NCBI GenBank assembly: GCA_016292295.1
Contig: JADNEJ010000465.1
Location: forward strand, 1-5,721
Length of the DNA stretch: 5,721 nt
Source of the DNA: Candidatus Thiodictyon intracellulare
Lineage (GTDB): Bacteria; Pseudomonadota; Gammaproteobacteria; Chromatiales; Chromatiaceae
Direction of reading: 5' to 3'
The notes beneath the pieces are model-generated. The model searched no databases, was not told the origin of the DNA, and worked only from the letters and a program-made list of their open reading frames with translations. The position numbers and the translations under genes were made by a program. Shown piece after piece: positions 1 through 5,648 of this stretch (the first letter of the stretch is position 1; the number at the start of each line of letters is the position of its first letter).

Positions 1-179
1 TACATAAAGCCATGTCTCCCGCCCGTCGGATGGGGCGGAAGACTGGCCGAGCGAGGGACCGGCGTTCAAGTCGATTTTCTAAAGAAGTGCCATTACGTCT
101 TTATAATCAAAGCCTTAAGAAAAATGATCGAACAACTTTGGGACACTAGTGGGATTGCATCTTAGTGTCATCCGCGATG
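1..179. other. AT-richer intergenic region downstream of trmJ
   Basis: I see no convincing coding region on either strand. Positions 70-140 are clearly richer in A and T than the rest of the window. A perfect TATAAT lies at 102-107 on the plus strand, but no good -35 hexamer sits 16-18 bp upstream and no plus-strand gene follows. An inverted repeat at 142-169 is listed separately. In many gammaproteobacteria trmJ is followed by iscR or cysE; neither is visible in these 179 bases. Confidence 0.6.
142..169 (-). terminator. Inverted repeat just past the trmJ stop, possible weak terminator
   Basis: GACACTA at 142-148 and TAGTGTC at 163-169 form a perfect 7-bp inverted repeat around a 14-base loop, starting 10 bases beyond the trmJ stop codon. 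On the trmJ (minus) strand no T-run follows the stem directly; the nearest T-rich stretch is about 15 bases further on. It could be a weak or Rho-assisted terminator, an mRNA-end hairpin or a protein site. The stem is AT-rich and its loop is long, so intrinsic termination is doubtful. Confidence 0.25.
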
Positions 180-980
180 TCAGCCGCGAGCCCGGGCGGC
201 GGCGCGCCCAGCTCGCCTACTTCCCTGGGCGGCACTGAGGATGCCGCGCAGGATGTTGATCTCCACCCAATCCGGACGGGCCCGGTTCAACAGGCGCCGC
301 AGCCGCATCAGGAGCCGGGTGGACTGGTCCGGGGTCGCGAAGCCGATGTCCATCAGGGTCCGGGCTAGGTGGGCGTGGAAGCCGTCCAAAGCCTCAGCGG
401 TCGCGACCTCTCGCGGCCCTTCGACCAGCGCGACCCCCTGCCCCTCCTGCCAGGCACGGCGCACCTCATAGGCGAGCACCTGCACGGCGGCGGCCAGATT
501 CAGCGAGCTGAATGCGGGGTCGGTCGGGATATGCACCAGTGAATAGCAGCAGGCCAACTCCTCGTTGGCGAGGCCGGAGTTCTCCCGCCCGAAGACCAGG
601 GCCACGTCCCCCAACGCCGCCTCCGCCAGCAGCAGCCTGGCCGCCGCCGGCGGCTCCAGCAGGGGCCAGGGGAGCGAGCGCAGCCGAGCGCTGGCTCCGA
701 TCACCAGGCGGCACCCGGTGAGCGCCCCCGCGAGGCTCGCGTGGACCCCGGCGCGCTGGAGCAGATCATCCGCCCCGGCGGCACGCGCCAGCGCCTGCGC
801 ATCCGGCGGGGAGCGGGGGTTCGCCAGCTCCAGGCGCGTCAAGCCCATGGTCTTCATGGCCCGGGCGGCGGCGCCCAGGTTGCCCGTATGCGTGGTCCCC
901 ACCAACACACAGCGGATGCGGGCCAGGGTCGCGAGGGGGGACGGGGGCGGGGGAGTGTTGGTTGGTTTGGTCATGAGCAT
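180..980 (-). CDS. trmJ: tRNA (cytidine/uridine-2'-O-)-methyltransferase TrmJ
   Basis: TrmJ is a SPOUT-fold enzyme that uses S-adenosylmethionine to 2'-O-methylate position 32 in the anticodon loop of several tRNAs; it acts as a cytoplasmic dimer. The 266-residue product shows the three family motifs in order: VLVGTTHTGNLGAAARAMKT (about 25-44, with HTGN where HPGN is more usual), VALVFGRENSGLANEEL (126-142), and IPTDPAFSSLNLAAAVQVLA (151-170), which forms part of the trefoil-knot cofactor site. The Arg/Ala-rich C-terminal tail makes it slightly longer than the E. coli enzyme (about 246). The start at 980 is preferred because GAGG lies 7 bases upstream; an in-frame ATG at 974 (MTKP) would have poorer spacing. 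It is divergent from suhB across a short spacer, a common gammaproteobacterial arrangement. It appears intact. The family call is firm; substrate specificity is inferred. Confidence 0.95.
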   Translation of the reverse strand: MLMTKPTNTPPPPSPLATLARIRCVLVGTTHTGNLGAAARAMKTMGLTRLELANPRSPPDAQALARAAGADDLLQRAGVHASLAGALTGCRLVIGASARLRSLPWPLLEPPAAARLLLAEAALGDVALVFGRENSGLANEELACCYSLVHIPTDPAFSSLNLAAAVQVLAYEVRRAWQEGQGVALVEGPREVATAEALDGFHAHLARTLMDIGFATPDQSTRLLMRLRRLLNRARPDWVEINILRGILSAAQGSRRAGRAAARARG

Positions 981-1017
981 CCAAGGTCCTCAAGAATATC
1001 GTCCACTGTCGATCTCT

Positions 1018-1045
1018 TTGCCAGGCGCACCCCTTAGGGTATGGT
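1018..1045 (+). promoter_or_regulatory. Candidate sigma-70 promoter of suhB
   Basis: TTGCCA (1018-1023, five of six matches to TTGACA) is followed 16 bp later by TATGGT (1040-1045, four of six matches to TATAAT). Transcription would then begin at about 1052-1053, almost on the preferred suhB ATG, giving a nearly leaderless mRNA. The only Shine-Dalgarno-like bases, AGGG at 1036-1039, would lie upstream of that start site. The trmJ promoter must lie in the same 72-bp spacer on the other strand, but I could not pick a convincing one. Confidence 0.35.
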
Positions 1046-1052
1046 ATCGTAC

Positions 1053-1850
1053 ATGAACCCAACACTGAATATTGCCATCCGTGCCGCCCGTGCCGCCGCC
1101 AAGGTGCTGCTGCGTTATTACGAGCGGGTCGACCAAATCAAGCCCCAGACCAAGAGCCGAAATGACTTCGTAAGCGAGGTGGATCACGGCGCCGAGCAGG
1201 CGATCATCCAGGAACTGCGCGCCCGCTTCCCCAGCCACGCTATCCTCGCCGAGGAGAGCGGCGCCCAAGGTCAGGGCGACTGCGAGTGGATAATTGACCC
1301 CCTGGACGGTACCACCAACTACCTCCACGGCTTCCCCCAGTTCTGCGTCTCCATCGCCCAGCGCCGCCGCGGCCAGCTCGAGTGCGCGGTCATCTACGAT
1401 CCGCTGCGCGAGGAGCTCTTCACCGCCGTCCGCGGGGAAGGCGCCCAGCTCAACGACCGGCGCCTGCGCGTCGCCGGCCGGCCATCGCTGGAGGGCGCCC
1501 TCATCGGCACCGGCTTCCCCTTCCGCGACCAGCGCCACATCGACGCTTACCTTTCCATGTTCAAAGACATGACGTTGAACACCGCCGGGCTTCGCCGCCC
1601 GGGCTCCGCCGCTCTGGATCTCGCCTGGGTCGCCGCCGGACGCACCGACGGCTTCTGGGAGCTGGGCCTGAACCCCTGGGATTTCGCCGCCGGCGCCCTG
1701 CTGGTCACCGAGGCGGGCGGCACCGTCACCGATCTGGCCGGCGGCAGTCGCTACTTCGACACCTGTAACCTGGTGGCCGGCAACCTCAAGATCCACCAAT
1801 CCATGCTCAAGCTGATCCGGCCCCACCTCGGCGGGACCCTCAGTGCTTAG
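1053..1850 (+). CDS. suhB: Inositol-1-monophosphatase family protein SuhB
   Basis: SuhB is a Mg2+-dependent phosphatase that hydrolyses inositol monophosphates. In enterobacteria it also joins the ribosomal RNA antitermination complex with Nus factors; whether that holds here is inference. The 265-residue product has the family metal-binding motifs: AEES (E67), WIIDPLDGTTN (D82 and D85) and NPWDFAAG (D210), followed by LLVTEAGG. The length matches the family (E. coli about 267). ATG 1053 is chosen over ATG 1041 because MNPTLNIAIRAARAA matches the usual N-terminus and MVSY adds nothing conserved. The stop is TAG at 1848-1850. No defect is visible. Transcription is divergent from trmJ, and the next gene begins 135 bp downstream, so it is probably monocistronic, although no clear terminator was found. 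Confidence 0.95.
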   Translation: MNPTLNIAIRAARAAAKVLLRYYERVDQIKPQTKSRNDFVSEVDHGAEQAIIQELRARFPSHAILAEESGAQGQGDCEWIIDPLDGTTNYLHGFPQFCVSIAQRRRGQLECAVIYDPLREELFTAVRGEGAQLNDRRLRVAGRPSLEGALIGTGFPFRDQRHIDAYLSMFKDMTLNTAGLRRPGSAALDLAWVAAGRTDGFWELGLNPWDFAAGALLVTEAGGTVTDLAGGSRYFDTCNLVAGNLKIHQSMLKLIRPHLGGTLSA

Positions 1851-1899
1851 GCACGGCTCACTGATGAGTTAAACAATTCCATTAAGGCACTGAAAAACC

Positions 1900-1922
1900 T
1901 TGGCGAGCTTGGCGCTTTGGCG
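1900..1922 (+). repeat. Three closely spaced TTGGCG direct repeats
   Basis: TTGGCG occurs at 1900-1905, 1909-1914 and 1917-1922, with starts 9 and 8 bases apart, in the gap between suhB and the DUF4342 gene. GTGACA at 1922-1927 overlaps the last copy and could serve as a -35 element, but the -10 candidate (TTAAAG 1944-1949) is poor. The spacing is a little under one helical turn, which could suit a repeated regulator half-site. No known binding site was recognised, and chance is a fair alternative in GC-rich DNA. Confidence 0.25.
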
Positions 1923-1985
1923 TGACAAATGCTCTTTCTGGGGTTAAAGTTCCCGCCTTCGATCCACCACCGTAGGCTAAACCCC

Positions 1986-2273
1986 ATGTTCGACAAGGAC
2001 CAAAGACCCCTCACCGAAGAGATCACCGTCGCCAGCAGCGACCTAGTGGAAAAGGTCAAGGCACTGATCAAAAAGGGTAATTTGCGCCGTCTTGTGGTGC
2101 GCCGACCGACCGGCGAGTCGCTCGTGGAGATCCCGCTCAACGTCGGCCTGGGGGTCGCCGGACTACTGACACTTATGGCCCCGGTGCTCTCGGCCCTGGC
2201 CGCCATGGCCGCCCTGGTCGCGCAATTCCGGATCGAGATCGAACGCGACTCGAACGCACCAAAGGGGCCTTGA
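1986..2273 (+). CDS. DUF4342 domain-containing small protein, C-terminus replaced by an inserted repeat
   Basis: The 95-residue product resembles DUF4342 proteins, whose function is not established. It has the pattern TEEITVASSDLVEKVKALIK (10-29), then GNLRRLVVRRPTGESLVEIP (31-50), then a hydrophobic stretch at about 52-80 able to span or enter a membrane, and a charged end (RIEIERD). ATG 1986 is preferred: an in-frame ATG at 1929 would add 19 residues without family resemblance. The Shine-Dalgarno is weak (TAGG, 1973-1976). The present stop, TGA 2271-2273, lies inside a 124-bp inserted element starting at 2266. Deleting the element and one 9-bp target copy restores an ORF of 103 residues ending VLPKADRDPD with TAA at 2428-2430. 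The core domain is upstream of the insertion, so the protein is probably still functional. The family call is from memory of its pattern. Confidence 0.8.
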   Translation: MFDKDQRPLTEEITVASSDLVEKVKALIKKGNLRRLVVRRPTGESLVEIPLNVGLGVAGLLTLMAPVLSALAAMAALVAQFRIEIERDSNAPKGP

Positions 2274-2398
2274 TCATAATTCCGTCCACCTTGCTCAGTC
2301 CCGGCGTCGCCGCTCTCTTGCAGAACATGGTATTGCGCCAGAAAACCCACATGGGCCGGCTGGCCTTGGGCGAATTTGTGATCAAGGCCCACCAAAGG
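2257..2398. mobile_element. MITE-like element, copy 1, with 9-bp target duplication
   Basis: The element proper is 2266-2389 (124 bp). It starts GGCCTTGATCA and ends TGATCAAGGCC, a perfect 11-bp terminal inverted repeat that extends to about 16 matches in 19. CACCAAAGG flanks it on both sides (2257-2265 and 2390-2398), an exact 9-bp target duplication. It is too short for a transposase and must have moved in trans. It lies in the last codons of the DUF4342 gene and supplies that gene's current stop. It matches copy 2 at 112 of 124 positions without gaps. No family was recognised with confidence. The 9-bp duplication and GG-start ends are reminiscent of some IS5/IS903-type elements, a weak resemblance only. 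Confidence 0.88.
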
Positions 2399-2427
2399 TC
2401 TTGCCGAAGGCCGACCGGGACCCCGAC

Positions 2428-2448
2428 TAACCATTAACCATTAACCAC
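2428..2448 (+). repeat. Short tandem repeat, three TAACCAT units
   Basis: TAACCAT occurs at 2428-2434 and 2435-2441, followed by TAACCAC at 2442-2448. The first unit contains the inferred ancestral stop codon of the DUF4342 gene. The tract ends 10 bases before the next ATG (2459) and occupies the place where a Shine-Dalgarno would be expected; no purine-rich site is visible there. It may be a simple slippage product. Confidence 0.5.
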
Positions 2449-2458
2449 TGAATCCACT

Positions 2459-2662
2459 ATGCAGCAGATCAAACAGACCGCCGAATACACCATCTTCCAG
2501 AAAAAGTCCGGCCGCTACGCGGTCAAGGCCAAGAAGCAGTGGGTCAATGCCGGTAACAAGACAAAGATCCTGTTGGCCGAGGCACTGATCACGCAGCCGC
2601 GGCCCAAGCCCGTCCCAGAGCCGGTCGCTGAAGGCGAGACCGAGGTGCCGGCCACGTCCTGA
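2459..2662 (+). CDS. Small hypothetical protein, 67 residues
   Basis: I cannot assign a function. The product has a compact basic N-terminal part, roughly residues 1-46: MQQIKQTAEYTIFQKKSGRY, then a Lys-rich AVKAKKQWVN segment and TKILLAEALI. A low-complexity Pro/Glu/Ala tail follows (PRPKPVPEPVAEGETEVP). It looks soluble, with no signal peptide or membrane segment. The N-terminal part reads like a genuine small fold, which supports coding. No good ribosome binding site precedes ATG 2459; a TAACCAT tandem repeat lies there instead. Its stop TGA (2660-2662) overlaps the place where the hrpB reading frame begins, suggesting the two were once translated together. Confidence 0.7.
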   Translation: MQQIKQTAEYTIFQKKSGRYAVKAKKQWVNAGNKTKILLAEALITQPRPKPVPEPVAEGETEVPATS

Positions 2663-5299
2663 GCCCGAGCGACCTCGGGGCGCCGCTGCCGGTCGACGGC
2701 GCCCTGCCCGCACTTGCGACCGCCCTGGCCTAGGGCCACGCGGTCCTCACCGCCCCGCCCGGCTCCGGAAAAACCACCAGGGTTCCGCTGTTCCTGTGCG
2801 ACGCCCCTGGCTTGCGGACGATACCATCCTCATGCTGGAACCGCGCCGCCCGCATGGCGGACCTGCTAGGCGAGACGGTCGGGGAGACGGTCGGCTACCA
2901 GGTCTGCTTCGAGCAGCGCATCGGGACGCATACCCGCATCCAGGTCCTTGGACCGAGGGTATCCTCACCCGCCGACTCCAGTCCGACCCCGAACTCGAAG
3001 GCGTCGGGCTCCTGATCTTCGACGACTTCCACGAGCGCAGCCTCCAGGCTGACCTGAGGCTGGCCCTGGCCTTGGACCTCGCCGCGGCCCCGCGCCCGGA
3101 CCTGCGTATTCTCGTCATGTCCGCCACGCTGGAGGCGGACGCCGTCGCCCGCCTGCTGGGCGCGGCCCCGGTGATCAGCGCCGCGGGCAGGCTCTTCCCG
3201 GTGGCGGTGCGCTATCTGGAGGTTGCGCCGCAGGACCAACTGACCGCCATGGAACAGACCATCCGCGCGGCCTTGCGCGACCAGCCCGGGGACCTACTCG
3301 CCTTCCTGACCGGCACCAGAGAGACCGAGCGGGTGCGCGCCCATCTGGCCGGCACTTTGGGTGAAGGGATCGAGGTGCTGCCGCTGCATGGATCACTGAC
3401 CGTAGCGGAACAACAACGCGCCCTGGTCCCCGGGCCGGGGGCGGGACGCCAGGTGGTGCTCGCCACCGATATCGCCGAGACCAGCGTCACCATCGAGGGG
3501 GTGACCACGATCGTCGACGGCTGGCTCGCCTGCAAACCCTGTTTTCACGCCGGCTCCGGGCCCACCCGTCTGGTGACCGAGCCGATCCCGCTCGCGTCCG
3601 CAGAGCAGCGCGCCGGGCGGCTCGGTCCCGGCGTCTGCTACCGGCTGTGGACACGCGCCCAGGAGGTCGGCTGCGCCCCGCACCGGCGCGCCAAGGTACT
3701 GGACGCGGACCTAGCGCCCCTGGCCCTGGAACTCGCCCTGTGGGGCCTGCGCGACCCCGCCGCCCTGCGCTGGCTGGATCCGCCGCCCGCCCTCGCCTGG
3801 CTCCAGGCGGTCGGCTTGCTCAAGGACCTGGGGGCACTGGATCAGTCCGTGGCCATCACCCCGGTTTGGCGACGGTTGGCGGAACTGCCCCTGCACCCGC
3901 GCCTGGAGCGGATGCTGTGCGCCGCCCAGCCGGGCCGGGAGGCACGCCGCGCCGCCGACCTGGCGGCCCTGCTCACCGAGCGCGACGGCTGCCGACACCC
4001 CCGGGGCGGGGCGTCCAGCGGACCTGGGCCTGCGCGCCCTAGCGGCCTTCCGGGAGGACCGTGCCGGACGCGACATGGAACGTGGCTGGCTCATCACCGC
4101 CGCTCGTCTGAGCCGCCGGCTGGTGCCGGACCCGGAGCGGGAGTGGGCCGAGCGCGCGGCGGCGACGCACACGAACAGTGTCCCCCCTGGAGGCCGGCGC
4201 GCTGCTCGCACTTGCCTATTCCGGCCGGGTCTGCCAACGCCGGGGCGCCGCCGGCTCGCGCCATCTCCTGGCTGAGGGCACCGACGCCGAACTGCCGCGC
4301 GAGGATGCCTTGGCGGTCCACCCCTACCTGGTGGCGCCCGAACTGGACGCCCGCGGCCCCGATGCCCGCATCCAACTCGCCCTGCCAATCAGTGAGGCCG
4401 AGTTGCGCAGCACCCTGGCCGACCGCATCCAGACCAGCGAGGCGCTAGCCTGGGACGCGGCGCGGGAGAGCGTGACGGCGCACCGTGCATCTGCATCCCG
4501 ACTCGGCACCCTGGTCCTGGACTCCCAGCCGCTCCCCACGGCGGACCCTGCGCGGACCCTCGCGCTGCTCCTGGAACAAGTGGCACGCCAGTTCGAGCGC
4601 GCCCTGCCCTGGGACCCGGCAGCGCGCCAGTTCCAGGCGCGGGTCAGTCTCCTGCGCACCCATGATCCCCAGGGCGGCTAGCCCGACCTCGGCGACGCGC
4701 GCCTGTGCGCGGACTTAGGCGACTGGCTCGCGCCCTGGCTCCAGGGCAAGCGCAGCCTTGCGCAAGTGCGCGCCCTGCGACTGACCGAGGTCCTCGCGGG
4801 GATGCTCGACTGGGATCGCCGCGCGCGCCTGGACACCCTGGCGCCCGAGATCCTGACCACCCCCGCCGGCAGCCGGCGGCGGCTCGACTACCTGGCCGGC
4901 CCAGAGCCGGTTCTGCCGGTCCCGGTCCAAGAGCTGTTCGGTACCCGTGAGACCCCCAGCTTGTGCGCCGGCCGGGTTCCGGTGATGCAGCACCTGCTCT
5001 CGCCCGCCGGCCGCCCGGTCCAGATCACCCGTGACCTGGCCGGGGGCCTTGATCATAATTCCGCCCACCTTGTTCAGTCCCGACGTCGCCGCTCACTTTC
5101 AGAACATGGTTTTGCGCGCGCAAACCCATATGGGCCGGCCGGCCTTGGGCGGATTTGTGATCAAGGCCTGGCCGGCTTCTGGGCGCGCGGCTATCCGCAG
5201 ATCCGCAAGAAGTTGCGCGGCCGCTACTCCAAGCATCCCTGGCCGGAAGATCCGTATAGCGCCGTGCCGGTCACCCGGGTCCGCCCGCAGCGGGGCTGA
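2659..5299 (+). pseudogene. hrpB: Decayed ATP-dependent RNA helicase HrpB
   Basis: HrpB is a DEAH-type RNA helicase of about 800-840 residues, and nearly the whole length is recognisable here. Visible parts are LPVDGALPALATALA, Walker A PPGSGKTT (2761-2778), LMLEPRR, a DDFHERS motif II (3021 on), SAT (3120-3128), ATDIAETSVTIEG (3462 on), QRAGR (3606-3620), and the C-terminal HrpB region ending KHPWPEDP. It is broken by TAG at 2731-2733. A frame change follows at the C-run 2804-2807. A deletion near 2838-2845 removes most of motif Ia, and two extra bases sit at 2950-2951. Further frame changes fall near 3987-3993 and at the C-run 4182-4187, and a TAG at 4679-4681 stands where GGWPD is expected. 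A MITE-like element interrupts RDLAG/FW. The usual start appears lost: CTGA at 2659 overlaps the upstream stop where ATGA would fit. Homopolymer sequencing errors could explain some changes, but not all. No function is expected. Confidence 0.92.
5035..5175. mobile_element. MITE-like element, copy 2, inserted in hrpB
   Basis: This copy spans 5045-5168 (124 bp) with the same ends, GGCCTTGATCA and TGATCAAGGCC. It differs from copy 1 at 12 positions with no gap. CCTGGCCGG occurs exactly at 5035-5043 and 5167-5175, again a 9-bp direct repeat. Here the right repeat shares its first CC with the element end, and one extra G (5044) sits on the left. The repeats are 132 bases apart, so the insertion adds 44 codons without changing frame. 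The hrpB frame stays open through it (GLDHNSAHL to GRICDQG) and then resumes FWARGYPQIRKK. Insertion may have preceded or followed the decay of hrpB. Confidence 0.87.
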
Positions 5300-5504
5300 C
5301 TGGCGTCGCACCCGGCGCCGCCCACCTTGTCATGGGGCCGGCGAAGCCATAGCATCTTGCCCGTCACTTCAGCCGCTCGCCATTCACTCACGCAGCCCTT
5401 GGTCGCCGGCCTGGACCCCAGGCTCTCGTGGCACAGTTCCGATCCCGCCGCCGCCCGCTCTCGCCGGGTTTGGCTGGCGCTCCTGCAACTCGATGGAGAA
5501 AATG
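5300..5504. other. Intergenic stretch after the hrpB relic
   Basis: I see no gene, RNA or clear promoter in these 205 bases. Open frames exist on both strands but read as GC-rich, Arg/Pro-rich chance translations without recognisable motifs. The frame leading into the next small ORF is open upstream but lacks protein-like character before 5493. Confidence 0.5.
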
Positions 5505-5609
5505 ATGAGGCAACCCAGATGCGCGCTCGGGGTCTTGCTGGTCGCCCTCGCCGGCACGGGCGCCATCGCCGGACCCGCCGAAATCAACCTAGCAGCCTAT
5601 CGGATTTAG
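5505..5609 (+). CDS. Short ORF with signal peptide, probably a truncated secreted protein
   Basis: The 34-residue product begins with a textbook Sec signal peptide: basic MRQPR, hydrophobic core CALGVLLVALAGTGA, and a likely cleavage after AIA at residue 22. This leaves only about 12 mature residues (GPAEINLAAYRI) before TAG 5607-5609. GGAG (5495-5498) is 6 bases from ATG 5505, a good ribosome binding site; in-frame ATGs at 5502 and 5493 are less well placed. The mature part is too short for a usual exported protein, so this is probably the 5' remnant of a larger gene cut by a stop or rearrangement. The frame beyond the TAG stays open to the window end. Function unknown. Confidence 0.45.
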   Translation: MRQPRCALGVLLVALAGTGAIAGPAEINLAAYRI

Positions 5610-5623
5610 CGACCGGCGCCACC

Positions 5624-5648
5624 GCCTGAGACCCTTAGACGGGCTTTT
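5624..5648 (+). terminator. Weak terminator-like hairpin
   Basis: GCCTG (5624-5628) can pair with CGGGC (5640-5644), including one G-U pair, around an 11-base loop, and TTTT follows at 5645-5648. The 5-bp stem and 4-base T-run are minimal for intrinsic termination. The position just after the signal-peptide ORF is sensible. If it is real, the ATG at 5649 directly after the T-run is less likely to be a start. Confidence 0.3.

Noticed and set aside
102..107. Perfect TATAAT as a strong promoter
   Set aside because: No suitable -35 element and no downstream plus-strand gene; the region is AT-rich enough for chance.
990..1826. Long open frame antisense to suhB (about 278 codons)
   Set aside because: It is the mirror of a clearly coding GC-rich gene, is Gly/Ala/Val-rich and shows no domain of its own.
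1862..1896. Hammerhead-like core, CTGATGA followed later by GAAA
   Set aside because: The intervening bases cannot form stem II and no flanking stems I or III pair, so the match is chance.
1847..2434. 195-codon minus-strand frame across the DUF4342 gene and copy 1
   Set aside because: It is antisense to a recognisable protein and passes through the element only because the element is stop-free in that frame.
2864..2898. Direct repeat GAGACGGTCGG in hrpB
   Set aside because: It encodes the normal helicase sequence GETVGETVGY, which is repetitive in the protein family itself.
2796..4448. A 550-codon open frame as an intact helicase
   Set aside because: It lacks Walker A, starts at a weak GTG, runs out of the HrpB frame between two frame changes and again after about 3990, and ends in low-complexity Arg/Pro/Ala sequence.
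5031..5609. A 192-codon plus-strand frame joining copy 2 to the signal peptide ORF
   Set aside because: Its first part is out of the hrpB frame and element-derived, the middle is unpatterned, and the ribosome binding site and signal peptide point to a start at 5505.
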